From positions 124,001 through 188,000 of the forward strand of contig JIBW01000007.1 in assembly GCA_012970285.1 (NCBI GenBank): a stretch of 64,000 bases of DNA, given 5' to 3'. Each line of letters begins with the position of its first letter. Position 1 is the first letter of the stretch. This DNA comes from Bacillaceae bacterium JMAK1. GTDB lineage: Bacteria; Bacillota; Bacilli; Bacillales; Marinococcaceae. The position numbers and the translations under genes were made by a program. Of this stretch, positions 27,258 to 35,705 are shown one piece after another. The notes under the pieces were generated by a model. It ran no database searches. It was not told the origin of the DNA and was given only the letters and a program-made list of their open reading frames with translations.

Positions 27258-27533
27258 GTGTAGTTGTTTAAAGTAGGTTCTAGTTCTGTCCTAGCACCGC
27301 GTCAGGTGAGTCTAGCACCGCGTTAAATAGATCCTAACAGACGAAGGCAATGTCTTAATCAATGCCTTTTCTAAAACGCAAAATCAATAGAAAAATTCCA
27401 TCGTTCACAAGAAATTCTGGCTTGTAACGACGGTAGATCAACCGTTTACATGATGAAATGAAGCTCGCTTGATAGGTTTAAATTTATAATCAGCGGGAAC
27501 ACCCTATGTACAATCAAAGGGAGTGAAGCAATC
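27258..27533. other. Non-coding junction after purD
   Basis: No gene visible. It holds two direct copies of CTAGCACCGCGT (27291-27302 and 27312-27323) with a 21-base period, and a CGTT-c-ACAAG / CTTGT-AACG hairpin near 27403-27430. The promoter of the following aldehyde dehydrogenase is presumably here, but I could not assign it. Confidence 0.4.
27291..27323. repeat. 12-bp direct repeat, 21-bp period
   Basis: CTAGCACCGCGT occurs twice, at 27291-27302 and 27312-27323, right after the pur terminator. Its role is unknown. Confidence 0.7.
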
Positions 27534-28958
27534 ATGTTTAAACACGAAAACAAGTTGTTTATTAACGGTGAATGGATTGACTCGACAAATGATGAAACTA
27601 TTAATGTTATTAACCCTGCTACTGAAGAAGTGATCGGTACAATTTCAGCGAGTACTAGGGAAGATTTAGATAAAGCTGTACAAGCAGCACGCGATGCATT
27701 GCCTGCGTTTTCTAGAACGATCAAGAAAGAACGAATCGATTTACTAAATCGAATTGCTGATGAATACGAGAAGCGCAAAGATGAATTCATTGATGTGATG
27801 ACTCTTGAGCTTGGTGCGCCACGAACAATCTCTGAAAATGTTCATTATGAAATGGGACTAGCCCATTTTCGTACGGTTGCAAAAGCATTAGAGGACTATT
27901 CGTTCGAAGAAGAGCGTGGTGGTCATACAGTCGTTAAGGAATCGGTTGGTGTTAGTGGTCTAATTACGCCATGGAACTTCCCGACGAACCAGACGTCGAC
28001 GAAGATTGCTGGAGCAATTGCAGCGGGAAGTACGATTGTCTTAAAGCCATCTGAAGAGACCCCATATGCAGCGATCATGCTTGCGGAAATTATTGAAAAA
28101 GCAGGAGCACCGAAAGGGGTATTTAACCTCGTAAATGGAACAGGAAGTACGATCGGTGATGGTATTAGCTCTCACCCTGATATTGATTTCGTCTCGTTTA
28201 CCGGTTCTGGAGCGGTCGGAACGCGTGTGATGGAAAATGCATCACAAACGATTAAGAATGTCGCTCTCGAACTTGGTGGAAAGTCTCCGCTTTTCATTTT
28301 AAAAGACGCAGATCTTCAAAAAGCTGCGAAGTCAGCCGCTCAACACATGATGCTCAATAGCGGTCAAGTTTGTTCAGCAGGAACGAGAATTCTTGTTCCA
28401 AAGGAGATGCAATCGGACTTTGAAACAGCACTAGTTCAAGCGTTAGATAATTTTAAGATGGGTGATCCACAAGATACGAGCAACTTTACAGGTCCACTTA
28501 TTTCAAAGAAACAATATGATACGGTTCAGTCTTATATTAGAAAAGGACAAGAAGAAGGTGCTCGCCTCGTAGAAGGTGGAGAAGGCAAGCCTGACGGCCT
28601 TGAAACCGGATATTTTGTGAAACCGACAATCTTCTCAGATGTATCGAATGATATGGTTATTGCCCGTGAAGAGATCTTTGGTCCTGTAACGGCGATTATT
28701 ACGTATGACGGCATTGAAGAAGGTCTTCAAATTGCTAACGATACTCCGTATGGCTTAGCAGGTTATGTGATTGGCGAAGACGAGAAGTCATTGAAATATG
28801 TTGCAAGCAACATCCGTGCCGGACAAATTACAGTGAATGATGCGAAAACGGATCATCTAGCTCCATTTGGTGGTTTCAAGCAATCTGGAATTGGTCGTGA
28901 GTGGGGCGACTTTGGAATTGAAGAGTATCTAGAAGAAAAAGCAATTATGGGAGTGTAA
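27534..28958 (+). CDS. NAD(P)-dependent aldehyde dehydrogenase
   Basis: A 474-residue aldehyde dehydrogenase. The catalytic thiol is Cys280 (SGQVCSAGTR), the general base is Glu246 (LELGGKSP), and the cofactor motif is TPWNFPTNQTS. It is close to staphylococcal and Bacillus AldA-type enzymes of unknown substrate, and distinct from the GbsA downstream. AAAGGGAG precedes the ATG, and a hairpin follows the stop, so it may be a single-gene unit. Confidence 0.9.
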   Translation: MFKHENKLFINGEWIDSTNDETINVINPATEEVIGTISASTREDLDKAVQAARDALPAFSRTIKKERIDLLNRIADEYEKRKDEFIDVMTLELGAPRTISENVHYEMGLAHFRTVAKALEDYSFEEERGGHTVVKESVGVSGLITPWNFPTNQTSTKIAGAIAAGSTIVLKPSEETPYAAIMLAEIIEKAGAPKGVFNLVNGTGSTIGDGISSHPDIDFVSFTGSGAVGTRVMENASQTIKNVALELGGKSPLFILKDADLQKAAKSAAQHMMLNSGQVCSAGTRILVPKEMQSDFETALVQALDNFKMGDPQDTSNFTGPLISKKQYDTVQSYIRKGQEEGARLVEGGEGKPDGLETGYFVKPTIFSDVSNDMVIAREEIFGPVTAIITYDGIEEGLQIANDTPYGLAGYVIGEDEKSLKYVASNIRAGQITVNDAKTDHLAPFGGFKQSGIGREWGDFGIEEYLEEKAIMGV

Positions 28959-28960
28959 TT

Positions 28961-28993
28961 GAACAACCGGAGGGCTGACCTTCGGTTGTTTCT
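28961..28993 (+). terminator. Hairpin after the aldehyde dehydrogenase
   Basis: AACAACCGGAGG pairs with CCTTCGGTTGTT (one G-U) over a five-base loop. The T run is weak, so readthrough into the DCC gene is possible. Confidence 0.6.
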
Positions 28994-29008
28994 AAGTGAG
29001 GTGGAAAA

Positions 29009-29371
29009 GTGAATCGGCACGTCGTTTTCTATGATGCTACGTGTACACTATGCCAAGGGCTAAAACGAACGATGAAAAAGTTGGATCGAAATCATAAAGT
29101 CGATTGGTACCCTGTTCAAGAAGTTAGTGATAAGACGAAAAGACTGGCAGCGCAATTTAAGGATATGGAAAAAGAAATTTACTTGTTAAGTAATGCGAAG
29201 TCTGTGTATATCGGTTATAATGCCATTCGAAAGCTTCTTATTACAATTCCAATTACAAGACCAGTTGGATTTTTATTATATATACCTGGTGCACGTCTCA
29301 TAGGGCAACCGCTATATCGGTTTGTATCGGATAGACGGCATCGTTGGTTTAAAACACTGCCTTACAAATAA
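29009..29371 (+). CDS. DCC-family thiol-disulfide protein (DUF393)
   Basis: A 120-residue thioredoxin-like protein with the N-terminal DATCTLC motif (Cys12, Cys15), which defines the DCC family. The rest of the chain fits the family, including a C-terminal YRFVSDRRHRWF segment. Its electron partner and substrate are unknown. The GTG start has GAGGTGG five bases upstream. It is convergent with the betaine-binding gene across a shared terminator. Confidence 0.85.
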   Translation: MNRHVVFYDATCTLCQGLKRTMKKLDRNHKVDWYPVQEVSDKTKRLAAQFKDMEKEIYLLSNAKSVYIGYNAIRKLLITIPITRPVGFLLYIPGARLIGQPLYRFVSDRRHRWFKTLPYK

Positions 29372-29381
29372 GCATAATAAA

Positions 29382-29404
29382 AAGTGTCCCGAAAGGGACA
29401 CCTT
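29382..29404. terminator. Shared bidirectional terminator
   Basis: The stem GTGTCCC/GGGACAC around a GAAA tetraloop, with A- and T-rich flanks on both sides. It separates convergent genes and abuts the minus-strand stop codon at 29403. Confidence 0.8.
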
Positions 29405-30308
29405 ATGATTGAACGTCAAGCCATTCATCAACCGTTTCACGATTGTCATCGATCCATTTTTGAGCGGCTTCTTCTTCGCCCATACCTTCTTCAGAGATGT
29501 AGAGCATGACTTCGTTCATATCGTCTGTCGTCCAATAGAAGTTATCTAGGATTTGGAAAGCGACTGGGTCGTCTTCTTCTAACCCTTCGCGTACGATTGT
29601 ACGAATTTCACCGTCTTCTTGGAAGATACCTTTTGGATCTTCAAGAAACTTTAAGTCGTGCGTATTGAATTTCCAGTGTGGTTGCCAAGCGGTGACAACG
29701 ATTGGATCTTCATTTGCAATATGTGTTGCAAGTTCTTGAGTCATTGCAGCGTCAAAGCTTGTCTGTACGGCCACATCGTCGATGCCGTATTCTTCTAATG
29801 CTTCTTCTGTCGTAGCTACAACTCCAGCACCTGCATCAATACCAGTAATTTGACTTACGATAGAGCCATCAAGTTCTTCGATCGAATCAATGTCCATGTA
29901 CGTTGGCACTGCAAGACCTGTTTGAGCATTTTCTAGGTTTGGTCCAAGATCAACGACTTCATCACCAAACTGTTCGTAGTCGTATTTCATATCATCTGGT
30001 AACCAACCTGCAACGTGAGCGTCTGCGTCACCAGAAGCAACACTTGCCCACATGACCCCTTGCTCGACCGTCGTGATTGTCGTGTCGTAACCTGCTTCTT
30101 CTAAGACGAGCTTCATTACGTTGTTTGATGCTACTTCAGAATCCCATGTTACGTATACGAGTTCGAGCTCGCCACCCTCTGTAGCCGATTCTGTTGTTTC
30201 TTCTTCAGTTGCACCCGCATCATCATTTGCGGCATCTTCATCTCCGTTCCCGCAAGCTGCGAGCATGACTGCGCTGATCCCTAATAAAGAATGCTTCCAA
30301 TACTTCAT
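29403..30308 (-). CDS. Glycine-betaine/choline-type binding lipoprotein, permuted domain order
   Basis: Lipoprotein (signal ending VMLAAC, Cys19, then an acidic linker) of the OpuAC family. Lobe order is swapped relative to the protein at 10083: VTWDSEVAS (Trp55) and AGWLPDD (Trp102) come first, then ITGIDAG and AWQPHW (Trp208, Trp212). The cage tryptophans are all kept. It is divergent from gbsR-gbsA-gbsB, suggesting it supplies choline or betaine to that pathway. No permease or ATPase is nearby. AAAGGAGAG precedes the ATG. Confidence 0.9.
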   Translation of the reverse strand: MKYWKHSLLGISAVMLAACGNGDEDAANDDAGATEEETTESATEGGELELVYVTWDSEVASNNVMKLVLEEAGYDTTITTVEQGVMWASVASGDADAHVAGWLPDDMKYDYEQFGDEVVDLGPNLENAQTGLAVPTYMDIDSIEELDGSIVSQITGIDAGAGVVATTEEALEEYGIDDVAVQTSFDAAMTQELATHIANEDPIVVTAWQPHWKFNTHDLKFLEDPKGIFQEDGEIRTIVREGLEEDDPVAFQILDNFYWTTDDMNEVMLYISEEGMGEEEAAQKWIDDNRETVDEWLDVQS

Positions 30309-30336
30309 AAGCTCTCTCCTTTAAAGAATTTCATTT

Positions 30337-30354
30337 GTTTAATATTATTTAAAC
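30337..30354. promoter_or_regulatory. GbsR-type operator, binding-protein side
   Basis: The 18-mer GTTTAATATTATTTAAAC has six-base palindromic arms. On the minus strand it lies just downstream of a TTGACT-16-TAACCT promoter (30391 to 30364). It resembles the operators at 30463 and 31223. Confidence 0.6.
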
Positions 30355-30421
30355 GTTGCTTATAGGTTATCATAAATATGAGTGAAGTCAAACAATAAGG
30401 TGTTTGTCACAAAAAGTAAAC

Positions 30422-30450
30422 TTGCAAAGAAGAAACCTCAAAGCTATACT
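30422..30450 (+). promoter_or_regulatory. Sigma-A promoter of gbsR
   Basis: TTGCAA (30422-30427), a 17-base spacer and TATACT (30445-30450), 47 bases before the gbsR start. Confidence 0.7.
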
Positions 30451-30462
30451 AGTTTTGAAAAT

Positions 30463-30480
30463 GTTTTATATGTTTTAAAC
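30463..30480. promoter_or_regulatory. GbsR-type operator before gbsR
   Basis: GTTTTATATGTTTTAAAC, with outer arms GTTT/AAAC. It starts 13 bases after the gbsR -10 element, so it would cover the start of the transcript: probable autoregulation. Confidence 0.5.
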
Positions 30481-30496
30481 AAAAGGGGTGCTAGCG

Positions 30497-31066
30497 ATGT
30501 CTGATCATTCAGCAGCTCAAGAAGAACTAGAACAAATTCATGCTCTTATTAAAAACGGTATTGCCGATACAATGGATATTTACGGAGTCAATCGCTCTGT
30601 AGGTCAACTTTATGCGACATTGTATCTAAGTGATGAACCGATGACACTCGATCAATTAAGAGACGAACTTGGCATGAGTAAAGGTAGCATGAGCCTAGGC
30701 GTAAGAAAACTTCTTGAAGAAAAGATTATTCATAGAGTCTATCGAAAAGGTGAACGTAAAGACCTGTATCAAGCAGAACAAGATTTTTTCCAGTTCTTTA
30801 TTTCTTTCTTTACCCGTCGTTGGGAAAGAGAAAAGAACGTGAACTTGTATGCTGTTAAGCAGGCACAACCACGTTATCAAGCATTAATGGAAGACCCAGA
30901 AACACCAGAAGATGTTCGTGAAGAAGCAAAGCGACACTTTAATAAGATCAATGATTCACTACAATATTATCGTTTTCTTGATATTCTCGTTGAAGAATTT
31001 GAAGAAGGCGATTTGGCCCAAAAGCTTCTTGAGCGTCATAATAAAAGACAAGCGTCGGAATCGTAA
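30497..31066 (+). CDS. gbsR: GbsR/MarR-family choline-sensing repressor
   Basis: A 189-residue winged-helix regulator of the GbsR/OpuCR group. In B. subtilis GbsR binds choline and represses gbsAB and opuB. The helix-turn-helix segment MTLDQLRDELGMSKGSMSLGVRKL is followed by the wing RKGERKDLY, and a helical C-terminal half carries the ligand site. It stands directly before gbsAB as in B. subtilis. The ATG at 30497 is preceded by AAGGGGTG. Confidence 0.93.
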   Translation: MSDHSAAQEELEQIHALIKNGIADTMDIYGVNRSVGQLYATLYLSDEPMTLDQLRDELGMSKGSMSLGVRKLLEEKIIHRVYRKGERKDLYQAEQDFFQFFISFFTRRWEREKNVNLYAVKQAQPRYQALMEDPETPEDVREEAKRHFNKINDSLQYYRFLDILVEEFEEGDLAQKLLERHNKRQASES

Positions 31067-31085
31067 CGAACAAGTACGTAAAGAG

Positions 31086-31120
31086 CGAGTACCTATACAG
31101 GGACTCGTTTTTTTTTTTTT
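31086..31120 (+). terminator. Terminator of gbsR
   Basis: CGAGT pairs with ACTCG (31086-31090, 31103-31107) with extra inner pairs, followed by an unbroken run of 13 T. It separates gbsR from gbsAB. Confidence 0.8.
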
Positions 31121-31179
31121 GAATAACATACCTAAGAATGCCCTCACACTCCTAATCTTATAAATTATAATCATTTCCT

Positions 31180-31208
31180 TTGACAGTTATTTTGAACGGT
31201 GGTAAATT
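31180..31208 (+). promoter_or_regulatory. Sigma-A promoter of gbsAB
   Basis: A perfect TTGACA (31180-31185), a 17-base spacer and TAAATT (31203-31208). Confidence 0.75.
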
Positions 31209-31222
31209 ATTATACATAGAAC

Positions 31223-31240
31223 GTTTAATATATATTAAAT
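31223..31240. promoter_or_regulatory. GbsR-type operator before gbsA
   Basis: GTTTAATATATATTAAAT contains a perfect 16-base palindrome (31224-31239). It lies 14 bases after the -10 element and before the ribosome binding site, fitting a repressor that blocks transcript initiation or elongation. Confidence 0.7.
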
Positions 31241-31262
31241 GAATTGAAGGAGAGTGAGTTCC

Positions 31263-32735
31263 TTGGAATTAAAAATGTACATTAATGGCGAATGGACCGA
31301 TGCGGTGCATGGCGCAACGAGAGACATTATTAATCCGTTTAATCAAGAAGTGATTGCAACGGCGACAGAAGGAACGCGTGAAGATACAGAGAAAGCGATT
31401 CGTGCTGCACGAGTAGCATTTGATAAAGGGAACTGGAGTACAACACCAGCGAGTGATCGTGGCAAGATTGTTGGTCACATCGGTCGCCTAATTCGAGAAA
31501 ATGCGTTGGAACTAGCTCGACTAGAGACGCTTGATACAGGAAAGACGCTTGAAGAGAGTAAGGGAGATATGGAAGACATTGCAAATGTCTTTGAATTCTT
31601 TAGTGGACTTGCCGATAAAGATGGCGGTGAAGTGATTGAAAGTCCAATCCCGGATTCAACGAGCAAAGTTGTACGTGAACCAATTGGTGTATGTGGTCAA
31701 ATCACACCATGGAATTATCCGTTGCTTCAAGCAGCATGGAAGCTTGCTCCAGCGTTGGCGGCAGGAAACACACTTGTTATGAAGCCGAGTGAAATTACTC
31801 CACTAACAACGGTTCGTGTATTTGAACTTTTTGAAGAAGCAGGGGTACCAAAAGGTGTTGCAAACCTCGTTCTTGGGACAGGTCAAGAAGTAGGAGCGCC
31901 TCTATCTGAAAGCCATGATGTTGACCTTGTATCCTTTACAGGTGGAATTGAAACAGGAAAAACGATTATGAAATCAGCAAGTGACAACGTAAAGAAAATT
32001 GCGTTAGAGCTCGGTGGTAAGAACCCGAACATCGTATTTGCAGATGCTGACTTTGAAACAGCGGTTGATCAAGCATTAAACGCTGCCTTTTTCCACGGTG
32101 GTCAAGTTTGTTCAGCGGGATCACGCTTATTAATAGAAGAATCATTGCATGACCAATTTGTTGAAGAACTAATTAAGCGTGCGGGTAACATTACGCTTGG
32201 TAATGGCTTCGATGAGGCAACAGAGTCAGGTCCATTAATCTCAAAAGAACACCGTGAAAAAGTGGAAGGCTACATTGAAGTAGGCGTAAACGAAGGTGCA
32301 ACGCTCGCTCTTGGTGGAAAGCGTCCAAAAGGTGGAGCGCTCCAGAATGGATTTTTCTTTGAGCCGACAATTTTCACAAATTGTACGTCTGAAATGAGAA
32401 TTGTCCAAGAAGAAATCTTCGGTCCTGTCATTACAGTCGAGACGTTTACAACGACTGAAGAAGCAATTGAAAAAGCAAATGATACAATTTACGGTCTTGC
32501 TGGTGCGGTCTTTACAAACGACATTGATCGTGGTGAAGAAGTAGCCGAGCGCCTTCGAATGGGTACGGTCTGGATTAACGATTTCCACCCATACTTTGCA
32601 CAAGCACCTTGGGGTGGTTACAAGCAATCAGGGTTTGGTCGCGAATTAGGAAAGATTGGACTCGAGGAATATACCGAAGTCAAACACATTTTTAGAAATA
32701 AAAAACCGGCAGCCGTTAACTGGTTCCAGTCATAA
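31263..32735 (+). CDS. gbsA: Betaine-aldehyde dehydrogenase
   Basis: Oxidises glycine betaine aldehyde to the osmoprotectant glycine betaine. The catalytic thiol is Cys283 (GGQVCSAGSR), the general base is in LELGGKNPN, and the cofactor and oxyanion motif is TPWNYPLLQAAWK. At 490 residues from the TTG at 31263 it has the same length as B. subtilis GbsA, with GAAGGAG ten bases upstream. It forms an operon with gbsB (17-base gap). Confidence 0.94.
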   Translation: MELKMYINGEWTDAVHGATRDIINPFNQEVIATATEGTREDTEKAIRAARVAFDKGNWSTTPASDRGKIVGHIGRLIRENALELARLETLDTGKTLEESKGDMEDIANVFEFFSGLADKDGGEVIESPIPDSTSKVVREPIGVCGQITPWNYPLLQAAWKLAPALAAGNTLVMKPSEITPLTTVRVFELFEEAGVPKGVANLVLGTGQEVGAPLSESHDVDLVSFTGGIETGKTIMKSASDNVKKIALELGGKNPNIVFADADFETAVDQALNAAFFHGGQVCSAGSRLLIEESLHDQFVEELIKRAGNITLGNGFDEATESGPLISKEHREKVEGYIEVGVNEGATLALGGKRPKGGALQNGFFFEPTIFTNCTSEMRIVQEEIFGPVITVETFTTTEEAIEKANDTIYGLAGAVFTNDIDRGEEVAERLRMGTVWINDFHPYFAQAPWGGYKQSGFGRELGKIGLEEYTEVKHIFRNKKPAAVNWFQS

Positions 32736-32752
32736 TAAAGGAGAGATTATAG

Positions 32753-33961
32753 ATGAGTATGCACATGAAAGTAGAAGCGATGTTAGGGTATCACACGTTT
32801 GAAGTACCAACAGCAATTAAGCACGGAATCGATTCAATTCAATATTTAGGAGAAGAAGTAAAGAACCTTGGTTCTACAAAAGTAATGCTCGTTACTGACC
32901 CTGGTATTTACAATGCAGGCGTAACTAAGCCGGTTGAAGAAAGCTTGAAAAGCGCAGGCGTTGAAGTGGCAGTCTTTAACAAAGTTGAACCAAACCCTCC
33001 AACAAGATTGATTGCTGAAGGATCGAAGTTTTATGAAGAAAACGGTTGTAATGGTTTAGTCGCGGTCGGCGGTGGTTCATCGATGGATACGGCTAAAGCA
33101 GTTGGTGTTGAGGTAACACACGAAGGATCAGTACTTGATTATGAAGCAGCTGAAGGAAAGAAACCTTTAGAAAACCGCGTTCCACCACTTGCAACAATTC
33201 CTACAACAGCAGGTACTGGTTCAGAAGTTACCCAGTGGGCAGTAATTACGGATGAAAAGCGCGAGTACAAGTTCAATACTGGTGGTCCTTTAATCGCTGC
33301 GCACGTAACGATTATTGACCCGAAACTTCACGTTTCTATGCCTCCACACGTAACAGCAATGACGGGGATTGACGCAATTGCGCACGCAGTAGAATGTTAC
33401 ACAATGAAGTATGCACAACCAGTTACGGATGCCGTAGCACTTCTTGCGATTGAATATGCAGCAACGTATATCCGTCGCGCATTCTCTGATGGTGAAGACC
33501 TTGAAGCTCGTTACGGAATGGCTCAAGCAGCGATGCTTGCTGGACTTTCTTATGGTAGTGAATCAGCCGGTGCGGCACACGCAATGAGTCAATCACTCGG
33601 TGGTATCGTTCCAGTTGCACACGGTCAATGTGTGGCTGCAATGATGGGACCTGTGATGGAGTATAACTGGAAAGGTGCACCTGGACGCTTTGCTCGTATT
33701 GCACAAGCATTTGGTATTAACACAGCGGACATGACGACAGAAGAAGCTGCCAAAGCTGCAGTGAACTACATGTACGAGCTCGTTGAGGAGCTAGAAGTGC
33801 CAACACTTGAGGAACAAGGCGTTGACCCGAGCCAAGTTGAGCGTTGGGCAAAAGCTGCAATGGATGACCCGCAAACTGTAGGGAATCCAAGAGACTTGAC
33901 GATCCCAGCGTATGAGTGGATCTACAACCGCTGCTTCAACCGCGTAGAAAAAACAGTTTAA
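32753..33961 (+). CDS. gbsB: Choline dehydrogenase, type III iron alcohol dehydrogenase
   Basis: Oxidises choline to betaine aldehyde, feeding GbsA. The group III alcohol-dehydrogenase fold is clear: GGGSSMDTAKAVG for the cofactor, PTTAGTGSEVT, and metal-binding histidines in IAHAVECY, AAHAMSQSLGG and VAHGQC. At 402 residues it is full length. AAAGGAGAG precedes the ATG. It ends the gbsAB operon at a strong terminator. Confidence 0.93.
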   Translation: MSMHMKVEAMLGYHTFEVPTAIKHGIDSIQYLGEEVKNLGSTKVMLVTDPGIYNAGVTKPVEESLKSAGVEVAVFNKVEPNPPTRLIAEGSKFYEENGCNGLVAVGGGSSMDTAKAVGVEVTHEGSVLDYEAAEGKKPLENRVPPLATIPTTAGTGSEVTQWAVITDEKREYKFNTGGPLIAAHVTIIDPKLHVSMPPHVTAMTGIDAIAHAVECYTMKYAQPVTDAVALLAIEYAATYIRRAFSDGEDLEARYGMAQAAMLAGLSYGSESAGAAHAMSQSLGGIVPVAHGQCVAAMMGPVMEYNWKGAPGRFARIAQAFGINTADMTTEEAAKAAVNYMYELVEELEVPTLEEQGVDPSQVERWAKAAMDDPQTVGNPRDLTIPAYEWIYNRCFNRVEKTV

Positions 33962-33970
33962 TTATACGAG

Positions 33971-33999
33971 AACCAGACACTTGCGAGTGTCTGGTTTTC
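33971..33999 (+). terminator. Terminator of gbsAB
   Basis: An 11-bp perfect stem AACCAGACACT/AGTGTCTGGTT (33971-33981, 33986-33996) followed by T. Confidence 0.85.
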
Positions 34000-34222
34000 A
34001 TGTTTTTGGGAGATACTAACGACCTGCAAAATGAATTAGCGCCTCCATTAAGACAGTCATTTTCTTTCATATGTTTTGTAAGTCGGTCGCTTTTAAGATA
34101 CTGTAGGCCTATTAATAATTTCATTTTTTTATAATAAAAAGAATTTAGTCCTGAATGTTTAAGAATATACAACGAGGGAACTAGTCCTTTGTATTACTTA
34201 ACATCACAGGAGGATTTACATC

Positions 34223-34786
34223 ATGAAAAAATTCGGAATGGCAGCACTAACAGCAGTATTTGCAACAGGACTTGTAGCATGTGGAGATACAACAGATGAT
34301 GAAGGACAAGATACAGTAGAAGTACCTGCAGAAGATGAAATGGATGACGATCTAGATACAGATGAAGATGATACAGACATGGATGATGACACAACGGAAG
34401 ACACAGATTCACAAGAAGCAGCTGCTGAAGACTGGTTCGAAGAGCTTAACTTTGAGCAATTCCAATTAGACGCTGAGTACGGTGAACAAACATTTATGGT
34501 TGATTATGACTACAATAATGGTGAGCCACAAGCAGTCATCGAAGACAACCGTGATGATGAAGCGGGAGAGATTCAAGGCGAAGACGCACTTGATGAACTC
34601 GCAACTATTCTTCCAGAGATGAACATTGATGATCAAGCAACAGAAGAAGAATTAATTGAAGAAGCGATTATGGCTTTCGAACTTGACGAAGATTATGATG
34701 AGATCGAAGTTGAAGTTGAATTCTTTAACGACGCTGACATCGATGCAGATGACGAAGACGAAGATGAAGACGAGAATAACCTATAA
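34223..34786 (+). CDS. YusW-like acidic lipoprotein
   Basis: A 187-residue lipoprotein (signal ending TGLVAC, Cys20). An Asp/Glu/Thr-rich linker occupies residues 22-68, then a YusW-like domain follows: FEQFQLDAEYG, then EDALDELATILPEMNI, matching the EALDEMKMILSELSV region I recall in B. subtilis YusW. The tail is again strongly acidic. Its function is unknown. AGGAGG precedes the ATG, and it is a single-gene unit with its own terminator. Confidence 0.82.
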   Translation: MKKFGMAALTAVFATGLVACGDTTDDEGQDTVEVPAEDEMDDDLDTDEDDTDMDDDTTEDTDSQEAAAEDWFEELNFEQFQLDAEYGEQTFMVDYDYNNGEPQAVIEDNRDDEAGEIQGEDALDELATILPEMNIDDQATEEELIEEAIMAFELDEDYDEIEVEVEFFNDADIDADDEDEDEDENNL

Positions 34787-34803
34787 GTAAGCGCATAGTA
34801 TTT

Positions 34804-34837
34804 ACCGTCTGTTCCTATGGAACGGGCGGTTTTTTTA
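34804..34837 (+). terminator. Terminator of the YusW-like gene
   Basis: ACCGTCTGTTCC pairs with GGAACGGGCGGT (34804-34815, 34819-34830, two G-U pairs), followed by T7. Confidence 0.88.
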
Positions 34838-34866
34838 TGTGAGAAAAACTTTTTTGCAAACTAAAC

Positions 34867-34891
34867 GAACAAAATGCCGATGCTAAACGTA
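34867..34891 (+). promoter_or_regulatory. Possible ECF (SigY-type) autoregulatory promoter
   Basis: GAAC at 34867-34870, a 17-base spacer and CGTA at 34888-34891 fit the GAAC/CGTC pattern of Bacillus ECF sigma factors. It lies 34 bases before the sigY start, and B. subtilis sigY is autoregulated. Confidence 0.5.
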
Positions 34892-34924
34892 GTAGTTATG
34901 AACAGCTAGAGAGGAGAGGTGAAA

Positions 34925-35431
34925 ATGAATGATCTGAAAAAGGCGAAGAAGGGCGATGAAGCAGCTCTTGCGCGCGTGCTCCTTCACGAATACGACTTCG
35001 TTTTTCATTATTTACTCAAGCTCACCCTCCATCCGTCGATGGCGGAAGACTTGACGCAAGATACAATGGTAAAAGCCATCGAACGGTTTGCTCAATACAA
35101 TGCCAAAAAGGCAAAGCTGTCTACGTGGCTCATTCAAATTGGAACAAATCTTTGGCGTGATGAATTACGAAAAGAGAAAAGAAAGCAACAATACCAAAGT
35201 CTCCAGCAACTTGAATGGGAAATGCGACATGAACCAACAACAGAGTGGATTGCCGTCACGACCGAACTAGAGAAACTAAAACCCGAAGAACGCATTCCCG
35301 TTATTTTAAAGCATTATTATGGTTATGGATACGATGAGATTGCATCGATCACTAGTACACCGTCAGGAACAATTAAATCAAGACTTCACAGTGGGATGAA
35401 TCGATTAAGAAAGGAGCTCACACATGAATGA
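34925..35431 (+). CDS. sigY: ECF RNA polymerase sigma factor SigY
   Basis: A 168-residue ECF sigma factor. Region 2 spans about residues 20-85 (LHPSMAEDLTQDTMVKAIERF, then STWLIQIGTNLWRDE), and region 4 ends with YGYDEIASITSTPSGTIKSRLHSG. I assign sigY because the next five genes match B. subtilis yxlC-D-E-F-G in order and type. The ATG at 34925 follows AGAGGAGAGG; a GTG at 34919 is less likely. Confidence 0.88.
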   Translation: MNDLKKAKKGDEAALARVLLHEYDFVFHYLLKLTLHPSMAEDLTQDTMVKAIERFAQYNAKKAKLSTWLIQIGTNLWRDELRKEKRKQQYQSLQQLEWEMRHEPTTEWIAVTTELEKLKPEERIPVILKHYYGYGYDEIASITSTPSGTIKSRLHSGMNRLRKELTHE

Positions 35432-35705
35432 ACAGCGATTTAAACATGAACTAAGTAAATTAGATCAACTCGAACCTAAGAATAAGCCATCGCAAATTGA
35501 AATGATGCTTATGATTCAAGCGTCGAGAAAAAAGCAGCGGAACGAACTAATCTTCTTTTTCGTTATTGCATTCTTCGTTGTGGCGAGCACCGTCCTTCTT
35601 ATGGTAAAAGCTCCGGTCTGGTTTATTCTGCTTCAAACCGTAGTGGTGGTTATGGCTTTGGTTGGGTTCCTTTCGAGAAGGAAGGTGTACGGTCGTGCAC
35701 TATAA
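35424..35705 (+). CDS. yxlC: YxlC-like negative regulator of SigY
   Basis: A 93-residue membrane protein with a soluble cytosolic N-terminus (about 1-40) and two helices (about 42-61 and 65-83). In B. subtilis YxlC, with YxlD and YxlE, holds SigY inactive. It overlaps the sigY stop by eight bases, as expected for a sigma/anti-sigma pair. Confidence 0.75.
   Translation: MNEQRFKHELSKLDQLEPKNKPSQIEMMLMIQASRKKQRNELIFFFVIAFFVVASTVLLMVKAPVWFILLQTVVVVMALVGFLSRRKVYGRAL

Noticed and set aside
30472-30480. Short palindrome GTTTTAAAC as a separate operator
   Set aside because: It is the right half of the 18-bp operator at 30463-30480 and is better explained by it.
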